Positions 28,095 through 34,846 of a stretch of 64,000 nt of DNA are shown here, in pieces. The position numbers and the translations under genes are program-made. The stretch comes from Aridibacter sp965216195 (GTDB lineage Bacteria > Acidobacteriota > Blastocatellia > Pyrinomonadales > Pyrinomonadaceae). Under the pieces are notes generated by a model. That model was not told the origin of the DNA. It made no database searches and worked only from the letters and a program-made list of their open reading frames with translations. The stretch's first letter is position 1. Each line of letters starts with the position of its first letter. The stretch is from assembly GCA_965216195.1 (NCBI GenBank), contig OZ244151.1:2108001-2172000 (forward strand), read 5' to 3'.

Positions 28095-28838
28095 ATGACC
28101 GAAATCGAATTCAAAACCGATGTAATAAAGCCCGTAGAGTGTTTAAAAGAGGGTTGGGAACTAATTAAGCCCCAGTACTGGATCATATTTTTAATTACCT
28201 TCGTTGGGATGATTATTGCAAGTATGATTCCTTTTGCACTTGGCTTAGGCGCCATGTACTGCGGAATCTATTATGCAATTTTCCGCGTGATGAAAGGTGA
28301 AACTGCCGAATTCCCTGATCTTTTTAAAGGATTTAGCTACTTTCTCCCGAGCCTGATTGCAACGCTGGCTTTCATAATTCCCGTCGTCGTATTCACGATT
28401 ATTTCGTGGATTTCGGCTGCGAGCATTCTCGCGCTAGGCACAAGCGGGGGAGGTCAAATAGAGCCGTCAGCAATTATCGGACTCTATGCGGTAATCATCG
28501 GGGAAGGAGTGATTTTTGGTCTGGTTCTGAGTTGCGTTCATGCATTCGTGATGTTCACGTATCCGCTAATCGTTGAATACAATCTAACGGGTGTTGAAGC
28601 ATTCAAGCTCAGTTCGAAGGCGGTTTGGCAAAACCTTAGTGGGGTCGTCGGGTTTATTCTAGCTGAGTTTGCCCTCGGTTTTGTTTCATACCTAGCCTGC
28701 TTTGTCGGTTTATACTTCACTCTTCCAATTATGTTTGCAGGAGCCCTTGTAGCTTACCGGAGAGTTTTTCCGGGCACTGGAAGTCCTTTTAACACGCCCC
28801 CTCCGCCGGATCAATACAGGGATCTGGCACGCAACTAA
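28095..28838 (+). CDS. Uncharacterised integral membrane protein
   Basis: The 247-residue product has about five or six hydrophobic helices (roughly 27-65, 80-110, 125-155, 170-190, 195-225). Its tail is short and Pro-rich (NTPPPPDQYRDLARN). It begins VIKPVECLKEGWELIKPQYWI, a pattern also seen in DUF975-like membrane proteins. No function can be assigned. The gene lies 21 bp after glgP and 2 bp before the ytxJ-like gene, so it belongs to one transcript with them. Confidence 0.65.
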   Translation: MTEIEFKTDVIKPVECLKEGWELIKPQYWIIFLITFVGMIIASMIPFALGLGAMYCGIYYAIFRVMKGETAEFPDLFKGFSYFLPSLIATLAFIIPVVVFTIISWISAASILALGTSGGGQIEPSAIIGLYAVIIGEGVIFGLVLSCVHAFVMFTYPLIVEYNLTGVEAFKLSSKAVWQNLSGVVGFILAEFALGFVSYLACFVGLYFTLPIMFAGALVAYRRVFPGTGSPFNTPPPPDQYRDLARN

Positions 28839-28840
28839 TT

Positions 28841-29182
28841 ATGAAAGCAAAAGTTCGAGAAATATACGATGTTACGGAACTCGAGAAATTATTCTCAGCC
28901 TCTCACGAAAAACCAATTTTCTTTTTCAAACACAGTATCACCTGCCCGATTAGCAAAAACGTTTTTCGGGAAGTTTCGGAGATTGACACAGAAATTTGGC
29001 TAATGGTTGTGCAAGATACGAGAAAACTCTGTGATGCCATTGCCGTGAAAACAAGTATCAAACACGAAACACCTCAAGCGATTATTGTCCGAGACGGCGA
29101 GGTGGTTTATCACTCCTCGCATTACGACACTTCTACGGAAATAATAGAAAGCGTCCTTGCGGGTGATACTTCGACCGTATGA
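28841..29182 (+). CDS. ytxJ: YtxJ-type monothiol bacilliredoxin
   Basis: The 113-residue thioredoxin-fold protein carries one active-site cysteine, Cys35 in the motif SITCPIS, typical of YtxJ (BrxC). It is expected to reduce mixed disulphides between proteins and bacillithiol. This implies the host makes bacillithiol. The stop overlaps the next gene start by four bases. Confidence 0.85.
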   Translation: MKAKVREIYDVTELEKLFSASHEKPIFFFKHSITCPISKNVFREVSEIDTEIWLMVVQDTRKLCDAIAVKTSIKHETPQAIIVRDGEVVYHSSHYDTSTEIIESVLAGDTSTV

Positions 29183-29469
29183 TCGAGCCCAACCAAATTG
29201 TCGAAGAAAGTGATTCCGAAATTTCGATAAAGTGGTCGGATGACAGGGAAACGACATACCGCGCCCCGGAGCTCAGACGCTCCTGTCCGTGTGCAAATTG
29301 CGTAAATGAATGGACGGGCGAAAAACTGCTCGAAGATAGTTCTATACCAGAAGACATCAGCTTCTCACAAGTATCTATTGTCGGCAGATATGCCTTAAAC
29401 TTCCATTTCTCGGATGGTCACGATACTGGAATTTTCAGCTTCAAGTTTTTGCGAAATATGAGAGAATGA
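29179..29469 (+). CDS. DUF971 domain protein
   Basis: The 96-residue product is a stand-alone DUF971 domain, related to the N-terminal domain of gamma-butyrobetaine hydroxylase. It has the block YRAPELRRSCPCANCVNEWTG with three cysteines in a CPCANC motif that could bind metal. VGRYALNFHFSDGHDTGIFSF follows. In other bacteria this family often occurs near iron-sulphur carrier genes, though none is seen here. It overlaps ytxJ by four bases and is 4 bp before the zinc-ribbon gene. Confidence 0.88.
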   Translation: MIEPNQIVEESDSEISIKWSDDRETTYRAPELRRSCPCANCVNEWTGEKLLEDSSIPEDISFSQVSIVGRYALNFHFSDGHDTGIFSFKFLRNMRE

Positions 29470-29473
29470 TCCA

Positions 29474-29746
29474 ATGAACGAGCGGGATATTTTTGATGAA
29501 AAACGCGAAACGAAAACTGCCAGCTACGCCTGCACCTTCTGTGGCGAGCGAAATGATTATGATGTTCGCTGGATAAAACGCACAAAAAAGAAAAAGCCGC
29601 GTGGTGGTTTAAACGAACATCAGCGGGCGCAGTTTGAAAAATCGCGTGATTATATGGTGCGGGTCGACGACCAATTGATGTGTAAAAACAATCGCTGCCG
29701 AAAGCGTTTTGAAATTCCGACCTCGCAGTCTGTGGTGTTTATATAG
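29474..29746 (+). CDS. Small zinc-ribbon-like protein
   Basis: The 90-residue basic protein has a CTFC pair near residues 20-23 and a CKNNRC pair near 70-75, compatible with a zinc ribbon. A Lys-rich segment (RTKKKKPRGG) lies between them. I do not recognise a named family. It ends the tight run glgP-membrane protein-ytxJ-DUF971. Confidence 0.6.
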   Translation: MNERDIFDEKRETKTASYACTFCGERNDYDVRWIKRTKKKKPRGGLNEHQRAQFEKSRDYMVRVDDQLMCKNNRCRKRFEIPTSQSVVFI

Positions 29747-30127
29747 TTTTCTCAATCCCTGCTGGTTCTTTTGCATTTACGTCAGGCCAAATTCCGCGCT
29801 TCTCCCGGTCCTAACATCATCGGCCAACTAGCATCTAACATCTAACTTCCGCTTACTGTGCCGCCACATTCGTCTTTTTGCATTTTTGTGGGCTAGTTCG
29901 CTTCCTTCCAACGGGCTTACTAGATAACCTGCACGCTTGCTAGCGCGCGCGTTTCTGCCTGTTTCATTCGCGCCGATTCGCGTTAATTAGCGGGCAAACT
30001 TCGGCTCCCCGTGTATTCGCAGTCGCCTTTTCGTGTTTTTCGTGGGCAAATCGCCAAAATTTCTTCCCTTTCATCTCGCCTTTATGATAGATTGTTTTTA
30101 AATAAACAAATCGGAGGTGGGAGCACT
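29747..30127. other. Gene-free spacer with degenerate simple-word repeats
   Basis: These 381 bases hold no gene I can support. They contain low-information words such as CATCTAACATCTAAC (about 29832), GCGCCGATTCGCGTTAATTA (about 29968) and TTTTTCGTGGGC-like pieces. This is the kind of decayed intergenic text seen in many Acidobacteria and Cyanobacteria. A GGAGGTGG ribosome binding site at the right end serves the next gene. Confidence 0.5.
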
Positions 30128-30511
30128 ATGAAAGGTAAAGAACTCGAATTTTATGAGAAACAACCCGTCCCCGATAAAGACATTGAAGAATTGATGGAAG
30201 AGGAAATTTCCCACGCTCCTCAAGCCCCGCATGAGCTCGAAGAACGCCTCGCCGAACATCATTCATCATCACCAAAAGATTCCGGCGGCGACATTGACGC
30301 CGACTGGGAAGAGGTAAATACGAGCGGCGCAGAAACCGTTTTCGGGCATAATCCAACGCCTGATCAGTCCGACGTTGAAGATAACGCTCACGCAATGGGA
30401 ATCAACTTCGAAGACGACGAAACGCTTGATTTCGAAAAGAAAATTGAGGATCGAGACGGCAATCGTTACGAGCTAAATGAAACCTCGAAAGCGAAGGGAA
30501 ACTCGATTTAG
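30128..30511 (+). CDS. DUF6335-family acidic protein
   Basis: The 127-residue product starts at ATG 30128 after GGAGGTGG. It is very acidic, and its central motif SGGDIDADWEEVNTSG is the DUF6335 hallmark. HNPTPDQSDVEDNAHAMGI and the C-terminal LNETSKAKGNSI follow. No signal peptide or membrane segment is seen; it is probably a small, partly disordered cytoplasmic protein. A broken paralogue of its last 33 codons lies 840 bp downstream, beyond a toxin-antitoxin pair. Confidence 0.8.
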   Translation: MKGKELEFYEKQPVPDKDIEELMEEEISHAPQAPHELEERLAEHHSSSPKDSGGDIDADWEEVNTSGAETVFGHNPTPDQSDVEDNAHAMGINFEDDETLDFEKKIEDRDGNRYELNETSKAKGNSI

Positions 30512-30530
30512 TTTTGGCGTTGAATTTTAA

Positions 30531-30667
30531 CTGTAGATACGTATTGAAGTTCGTGAAACATAGATCTACAGATCGTAAAAACACACTTGTGAACCGATAA
30601 GCTGATGTTAATCGTCAGGGAATTACACGTACTGCAAATGCACCTATAAACACGTATATCTGTAGAT
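30531..30667 (+). promoter_or_regulatory. Inverted-repeat operator candidate of the toxin-antitoxin pair
   Basis: ATCTACAGAT (30564-30573) and its exact reverse complement ATCTGTAGAT (30658-30667) flank the upstream region. The second lies directly before the antitoxin ATG. A third, partial copy CTGTAGAT is at 30531-30538. Antitoxins with ribbon-helix-helix folds usually repress their own operon through such repeats. The promoter itself is not clear. Confidence 0.45.
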
Positions 30668-30668
30668 T

Positions 30669-30923
30669 ATGAGCACGAAATTAACATTGACGATTGAAAA
30701 AGAAACCATCGATATTGTGAAGGAATATTCAAAGGAGAAGGGACAAAGTCTTTCTGAAATGGTGGAGAATTACTTTAAATTAATTACCGTGGATAGAAGA
30801 CAAATTGAGCCCGAACAATTATCTCCAAGAATACGGAGATTGCGTGGGATAATTAAACCCAACGAAAAATTGAACCACAAGGAAATTCTTGAAGAAGAGT
30901 TATCAAAAAAATATGGCGTCTAA
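30669..30923 (+). CDS. Antitoxin of a type II pair, DUF6364-like (ribbon-helix-helix)
   Basis: The 84-residue product begins STKLTLTIEKETIDIVKEYS followed by KGQSLSEMVENYFKLI. This is the strand-helix-helix arrangement of DUF6364 antitoxins. The basic C-terminus (RIRRLRGIIKPNEK, ending KKYGV) would wrap around the toxin. It overlaps the PIN toxin gene by 11 bases, the usual coupling for such pairs. Confidence 0.85.
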   Translation: MSTKLTLTIEKETIDIVKEYSKEKGQSLSEMVENYFKLITVDRRQIEPEQLSPRIRRLRGIIKPNEKLNHKEILEEELSKKYGV

Positions 30924-31344
30924 ACTATTCGTTGATTCTGACGTAGTAATTGATTTCTTTACAGATAGAGAGCCTCACGCCAATCCGGCAAGTGAACTTT
31001 TCGACCTAAATGAAAAAGGTGGAATTAAACTACATCTATCAGCAGTTACCATAAACAATATCTACCACATTGTCAGAAGGTATCTAGGGCACAAAAAGAC
31101 TTTTGAAGTTATTGAAGAATTAGTTGATATGACCGAAATTGTTGGAATTACCAAAAAAGAAATAGTTCAAGCCCTGAGGAATGATTTTAAAGATTTTGAA
31201 GATTCTGTCCAATATTCCTCCGCCCTTACGATAAAAGGGATCGAAGCAATCATTACAAGAAATGTCAAAGACTATCGAAACTCAAAAATAGCAGTGATGA
31301 CACCGCTAAATTACTTAAAAATGAAGGAGGAAAAAGACCGCTAA
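30913..31344 (+). CDS. PIN-domain toxin (VapC-like ribonuclease)
   Basis: From ATG 30913 the protein is 143 residues. It has the PIN acidic residues in LFVDSDVVIDFF, a middle acidic pair in NDFKDFEDSVQYSSA and ITRNVKDYRNS near the end. It is expected to cut RNA when free of its antitoxin. The ATG lies inside the antitoxin gene's last codons. Confidence 0.88.
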   Translation: MASKLFVDSDVVIDFFTDREPHANPASELFDLNEKGGIKLHLSAVTINNIYHIVRRYLGHKKTFEVIEELVDMTEIVGITKKEIVQALRNDFKDFEDSVQYSSALTIKGIEAIITRNVKDYRNSKIAVMTPLNYLKMKEEKDR

Positions 31345-31351
31345 CAAAGGA

Positions 31352-31450
31352 GAAGATGAAACAATCGACTTCGAAAAGAAATTGGCGAGTCGGGATGATA
31401 ATCACTTCGAGTTGAACGAAACTTCGAAGGCGAAGGGAAACTCGATTTAG
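31352..31450 (+). pseudogene. 3' remnant of a second DUF6335 gene
   Basis: These 33 codons encode EDETIDFEKKLASRDDNH followed by FELNETSKAKGNSI and a TAG stop. The intact DUF6335 gene ends with EDDETLDFEKK and, later, LNETSKAKGNSI. Most differences are at third codon positions, so this was once a functional paralogue. The 5' part is gone; the toxin gene ends 7 bp upstream. The toxin-antitoxin pair may have replaced or invaded the rest of the gene. Confidence 0.8.
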
Positions 31451-31515
31451 AGTATGGCTTTAGCTGAGCCATTATCACCAATTAGCCAAAAATTTCCTTG
31501 ATAAACAAATAAAAC

Positions 31516-31568
31516 GTATAACATATAGTCCTGCTAAACGAATGTTCGTTTAGCGAGACGTTGGCAAC
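31516..31568 (+). repeat. attC-like palindrome 1 (left end of the DinB cassette)
   Basis: A GTATAAC box (31516-31522) leads into a long hairpin. Its inner stem is GCTAAACGAA (31533-31542) and TTCGTTTAGC (31545-31554) around a two-base loop. AGTC/GAC pairing and unpaired ATATA bases lie outside it. It closes on GTTGGCAAC (31560-31568), a core-site-like end. The layout matches integron attC sites: core boxes, imperfect stem, extrahelical bases. Confidence 0.55.
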
Positions 31569-31603
31569 AAGCTAAAAGTAGTGCTTAAAACAAAATAGAT
31601 TTA

Positions 31604-32074
31604 ATGAATTCAATCGAAATTACCTTATTAAACTTTTCCGAAATAAGAAGGCGAAGTATAAAATTATGGAGCGGAATTCCCAATGAATATTTGAATTGGA
31701 AACCTGACGAAAATGCGTTTACGATTATCGAAATGATAAGGCACGTTTTAGAAGGCGAACATCTTTTCCACAAAATAATTCAAAATCGTGGAAATTTGGG
31801 CAATTATCAATCCCCTTGGAAAGATTTAAAATATTCGGGTTTTAAAAACGAACTGGAATTTTCTGAAAAATATCGAACGGAGTTTTTGAATATGATAAGT
31901 GGACTGAAAGAAGCGGATTTGGAAAACGTAAGGATTGAGAGAAAAGAAGTCGGACAAAGTAAAAAACTTGGAGATTACCTGAATCGAATAGCATATCACG
32001 AATCTGTTCATACTGGACAAATGTTGAATTATTTAAGAACTGCTGGGGTTGAAAGACCTAAAATATGGGACTGA
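31604..32074 (+). CDS. DinB-family protein (cassette gene)
   Basis: The 156-residue four-helix protein has the DinB/YfiT metal histidines. One is in the helix MIRHVLEGEH (about residue 47), and the last two are in IAYHESVHTGQML. LNWKPDENAFTI is the usual DinB lead-in. The family includes bacillithiol- or mycothiol-dependent transferases, which is notable because YtxJ is encoded 2.4 kb upstream. No promoter or strong ribosome binding site is visible. It is flanked by the palindromes at 31516 and 32089. Confidence 0.85.
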   Translation: MNSIEITLLNFSEIRRRSIKLWSGIPNEYLNWKPDENAFTIIEMIRHVLEGEHLFHKIIQNRGNLGNYQSPWKDLKYSGFKNELEFSEKYRTEFLNMISGLKEADLENVRIERKEVGQSKKLGDYLNRIAYHESVHTGQMLNYLRTAGVERPKIWD

Positions 32075-32088
32075 ATGAATAGAAGTCA

Positions 32089-32160
32089 GTTACCAACAAT
32101 GTATAGACGGTCATTGCGAGCAGAAGCTCGCAACGCCGCATATACAAGCCGTTGTATGCA
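32089..32160 (+). repeat. attC-like palindrome 2
   Basis: GTTACCAAC (32089-32097) begins the element, 14 bp after the DinB stop. TTGCGAGC (32114-32121) and GCTCGCAA (32126-32133) form an 8-bp stem with loop AGAA. CGG/CCG and TGTATA/TATACA pairings lie outside it with unpaired bases on one side only. The right end is GTTGTATGCA (32151-32160). The left box matches, with one mismatch, the complement of the left end of the DinB unit. Confidence 0.6.
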
Positions 32161-32192
32161 ATTTTCAAATCGAATCCTGATAAATTGGCAAT

Positions 32193-32522
32193 ATGATTAA
32201 TACGAACGAATTGATTTCAAAATTTCCAGAAGCTGAAATTCCAGTTGAAGGAGTTAGCTCAAGACTCGTTCAAGCTGGAGACCAACAGTTTATTTTTATG
32301 GAGTTTGAAAATGACGCAGAAATCCCACCACATTCACATAATGCACAATGGGGTGTAGTCTTGGATGGAGAAATGGAAATTACCATAAGTGGTAAAGTTC
32401 ATAACTTAAAAAAAGGGGATTCCTATTTTATAAAAAAGGATGAAATTCATTCAGCCAAAATCAAAGCTGGATATAAAGATTTGACACTTTTTGATCAGGT
32501 GGACAGATATAGGGAAAAATAA
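32193..32522 (+). CDS. Small cupin-domain protein (cassette gene)
   Basis: The 109-residue single cupin has the metal-site motif PPHSHNAQWGVVLDGEMEI (cupin motif 1) and a second motif around KKDEIHSAKI. Such small cupins bind a metal and act as isomerases, dioxygenases or sensors; the substrate is unknown. It is the only gene of the cassette that runs from about 32152 to 32595. Confidence 0.85.
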   Translation: MINTNELISKFPEAEIPVEGVSSRLVQAGDQQFIFMEFENDAEIPPHSHNAQWGVVLDGEMEITISGKVHNLKKGDSYFIKKDEIHSAKIKAGYKDLTLFDQVDRYREK

Positions 32523-32525
32523 AAC

Positions 32526-32601
32526 TGCATACAACAATGGCTATAAAGCATAGGCCTAACCAACCAAATCGTTACTACGCTCTATAGCCGGAACGTTAAA
32601 A
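32526..32601 (+). repeat. attC-like palindrome 3
   Basis: TGCATACAAC (32526-32535) starts 4 bp after the cupin stop. It is the exact reverse complement of GTTGTATGCA, which begins the cupin unit at 32151. Inside the element GGCTATA (32539-32545) pairs with TATAGCC (32583-32589) around a 37-base middle. The right end CGTTAAAAAAT (32594 onward) is core-site-like and starts the DUF2200 unit. Confidence 0.6.
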
Positions 32602-32643
32602 AATGTCTTCCAAGAATAAACCAATTGAATTGAAATTGTTGAA

Positions 32644-33009
32644 ATGAAAACAACAAAAGAACATAACGAACGGATAGCAAAAATGACATTTGCTTCGGTT
32701 TATCCGCACTACGTTGCAAAAGTTGAGAAAAAAGGGAAAACAAAAGAAGAATTGCTTCAAGTTATAGAATGGCTTACGGGTTTTGACAAAGCGAAGCTGG
32801 AAGAGCTTATTGACGAAAAAGCCACGTTTGAAAAGTTTTTTCAGGAGGCGACGTTAAACCCAAATGCCCATTTGATCAAAGGTTTGATCTGTGGCTACCG
32901 CGTTGAGGAAATCGAAAACCCTCTGACGCAACAGTGTCGATACCTAGACAAGCTTATCGACGAATTGGCACGGGGCAAAAAGATGGAGAATATTTTACGA
33001 AGCGAGTAA
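32644..33009 (+). CDS. DUF2200-family protein (cassette gene)
   Basis: The 121-residue product matches the DUF2200 layout: ERIAKMTFASVYPHYVAKVEKKG, EVIEWLTGFD-like segment, FFQEATLNPNAHLIKGLICG and RVEEIENPLTQQCRYLDKLIDELA. The family is small, soluble and of unknown function, and it is often found on mobile cassettes. It ends 6 bp before the YciI-like gene. Confidence 0.85.
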   Translation: MKTTKEHNERIAKMTFASVYPHYVAKVEKKGKTKEELLQVIEWLTGFDKAKLEELIDEKATFEKFFQEATLNPNAHLIKGLICGYRVEEIENPLTQQCRYLDKLIDELARGKKMENILRSE

Positions 33010-33014
33010 TTCGA

Positions 33015-33377
33015 ATGAACTCCGAAGTAAACGAAAACCTATTTATCGGGTACATCAAGTTGAAACCTAAATATGTGAATTTGAAAGCGTGGTCGAAAGA
33101 AACCTATAAATTGATTAAGGAACATTCTGCCTATCTAAACAAGCTCGGAGAAGATGGCATCCTGCTTTTTGCAGGTAGAACGAAGTTAGATCCAGAGGAC
33201 GAGAATCTCTTTGGAATAATGGTCTTTAAAGCCCCATCTTCTGAAAAGGCGAAAGAATTAGTATCAAAGGACCCTGCTGTCTCGAATCAAATTCAGAAGA
33301 TAGATGTTTTTCCGTTTTCGCTCGGGATCCAATACTTTCAGAATATTGCTAGTGAGGAAAAAGTAAATAAGCCTTAG
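33015..33377 (+). CDS. YciI-related small protein
   Basis: The 120-residue product starts at ATG 33015, 6 bp after the DUF2200 stop. It shows a ferredoxin-like YciI pattern: FIGYIKLKPKY, EHSAYLNKLGEDGILLFAGRT, and the C-terminal SKDPAVSNQIQKIDVFPFSLG. YciI-like proteins are small enzymes or binding proteins of mostly unknown function. No palindrome follows it, so if it belongs to the last cassette its attC is lost. Confidence 0.75.
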   Translation: MNSEVNENLFIGYIKLKPKYVNLKAWSKETYKLIKEHSAYLNKLGEDGILLFAGRTKLDPEDENLFGIMVFKAPSSEKAKELVSKDPAVSNQIQKIDVFPFSLGIQYFQNIASEEKVNKP

Positions 33378-33450
33378 AAAATTCCTTTCCTACAATCGTC
33401 TCCGTAGCTGAGTTAAGATAAGCTCAAAAGCCCCGTGCACTCCAAGGTAG

Positions 33451-34518
33451 TTATTTTCCGTAAATCTCAACCACCGGCTTCCCCTTCTCGTCGATATAAG
33501 CCCGATACATTCCTTCCGAGTTAAACGAAATTCCGATATTGCCTGCCTTATCAATTGCGATCACGCCGCCGTCGCCGCCAAGATTCTGAAGTTTGTTGTG
33601 AATCACATAATCTGCCGCTTTTTGCACTTCCCAACCCTTGTATTCCATCAATGAAGCGATATCGCGGGCTACACTTAAACGGATAAAAAACTCTCCCCAA
33701 CCGGTTGCTGAGACGGCGCAGGTTGCGTTATTTGCATATGTTCCGGCACCGATTACGGGCACATCGCCGACCCGTCCATATTTCTTGTAAGTCATTCCGC
33801 CCGTTGAAGTTCCGGCAGCAACATTGCCATCTTTATCGAGCGCAACTGCGCCCACCGTTCCAAATTTGCTGAACGCTTCGCTGCGTAAATCCGCTTTCGA
33901 GATACTTTTCCCTCTCGATCTTTCCTTTTCGCGGTCGATCCGTTTTTGAAGCGAGTCCCAACGTCTTTGTGTCCAGAAATACTTTTCGGAAACAAAATCG
34001 ATCTGCTTCTCTTTCGCAAATTTTTCCGCCCCCTCTCCAATCATCATTACGTGTGGAGATTTTTCCATGACCGCGCGCGCCAGGATAATCGGATTCTTGA
34101 TTCGATGAAGTCCGGCGACCGCACCGGCGTTTTGCGTTTTGCCGTCCATGATCGCTGCGTCGAGTTCGTTTTTGCCATCTGCTGTAAAAACTGCGCCTTT
34201 ACCCGCGTTAAAAAGTGGAGAATCCTCCATAATTTTTATCGCCGCTTCAATAGCATCAAGGCTCGTTTTGCCTTTCTTAAGAGCTTTGTACCCGGCCGTG
34301 ACTGCTTCTTTCAATTTGGCGCGATATTGTCTCTCGCGTTCGGGCGATAAATTCCCTCTACGTATTACGCCTGCACCGCCGTGAATTACAAAACCAAGTC
34401 GCGGATTCTGCGGTGACTGGAGTCTCAACAGATCCGGTTGGGCGCTCTTCTGCGCCAATGTAAAAATCGGGAACGACAAAAAAACACCGATTAGAAAAAA
34501 CGATAGAACCCTTCTCAT
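33451..34518 (-). CDS. Exported isoaspartyl peptidase/L-asparaginase (Ntn hydrolase)
   Basis: The 355-residue precursor has a signal peptide (about 1-22). FVIHGGAGVIRRG opens the catalytic domain. Autocleavage is expected before Thr221 in KFGTVGAVALD, the new N-terminal nucleophile. GRVGDVPVIGAGTYANN and ATGWGEFF build the substrate pocket. The enzyme removes beta-aspartyl residues from isoaspartyl peptides. It stands alone and ends close to the cassette region. Confidence 0.93.
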   Translation of the reverse strand: MRRVLSFFLIGVFLSFPIFTLAQKSAQPDLLRLQSPQNPRLGFVIHGGAGVIRRGNLSPERERQYRAKLKEAVTAGYKALKKGKTSLDAIEAAIKIMEDSPLFNAGKGAVFTADGKNELDAAIMDGKTQNAGAVAGLHRIKNPIILARAVMEKSPHVMMIGEGAEKFAKEKQIDFVSEKYFWTQRRWDSLQKRIDREKERSRGKSISKADLRSEAFSKFGTVGAVALDKDGNVAAGTSTGGMTYKKYGRVGDVPVIGAGTYANNATCAVSATGWGEFFIRLSVARDIASLMEYKGWEVQKAADYVIHNKLQNLGGDGGVIAIDKAGNIGISFNSEGMYRAYIDEKGKPVVEIYGK

Positions 34519-34628
34519 AAATTTGCTCCGTGAATTTGTAGAGATAGATTAACACACGGACAAAAAAAAGCGGCAGTCTTGAAAATCAAAACCATCGCTT
34601 AAAATCAATAGAAGAATGTAAATGAAAA

Positions 34629-34788
34629 CTATTCTTTGCCGTTAATCTCTTTTAGAACTTTGATCATATCTCTTAGCTTTGGGCGCTTCTTATAATTCGG
34701 TTTGGGAAAGGCGTAGGCGTTTTAGAACAGGAGGCTCGAATCCAGGTTTGGCCTTGACATCCTCAATCCAGGCAACACAAAAAAGACT
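34629..34788 (-). pseudogene. Frameshifted remnant of an unknown gene
   Basis: On the minus strand one frame reads VAWIEDVKAKPGFEPPVLKR (about 34773-34714). The next frame then continues AYAFPKPNYKKRPKLRDMIK and VLKEINGKE to a TAG at 34631-34629. Both parts look like one coherent basic protein end, broken by a single frameshift and lacking a start. I do not recognise the family. The rest of the spacer 34519-34846 holds nothing else I can support. Confidence 0.35.
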
Positions 34789-34846
34789 TTACTTATTCGT
34801 CTGGTAAATTATTATTGGTTAATACAGTTGCATTATAGGAGGAAAA

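Larger units (their letters stand above)
31516..33377 (+). mobile_element. Integron-type gene cassette array without integrase
   Basis: Three or four small single-gene units point the same way with palindromic elements at 31516-31568, 32089-32160 and 32526-32601. For two units the first bases after a core site are complementary to the inverse core of the element at their own far end. GTTGGCAAC pairs with GTTACCAAC (one mismatch), and GTTGTATGCA pairs with TGCATACAAC (perfect). This relation arises when circular cassettes integrate at attC sites. The region is clearly more AT-rich than its surroundings. No tyrosine recombinase is present in the window. Confidence 0.6.

Noticed and set aside
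34727..34745. CTCGAATCC resembling a tRNA T-loop
   Set aside because: The flanking arms do not pair and no acceptor, D or anticodon arm can be built around it.
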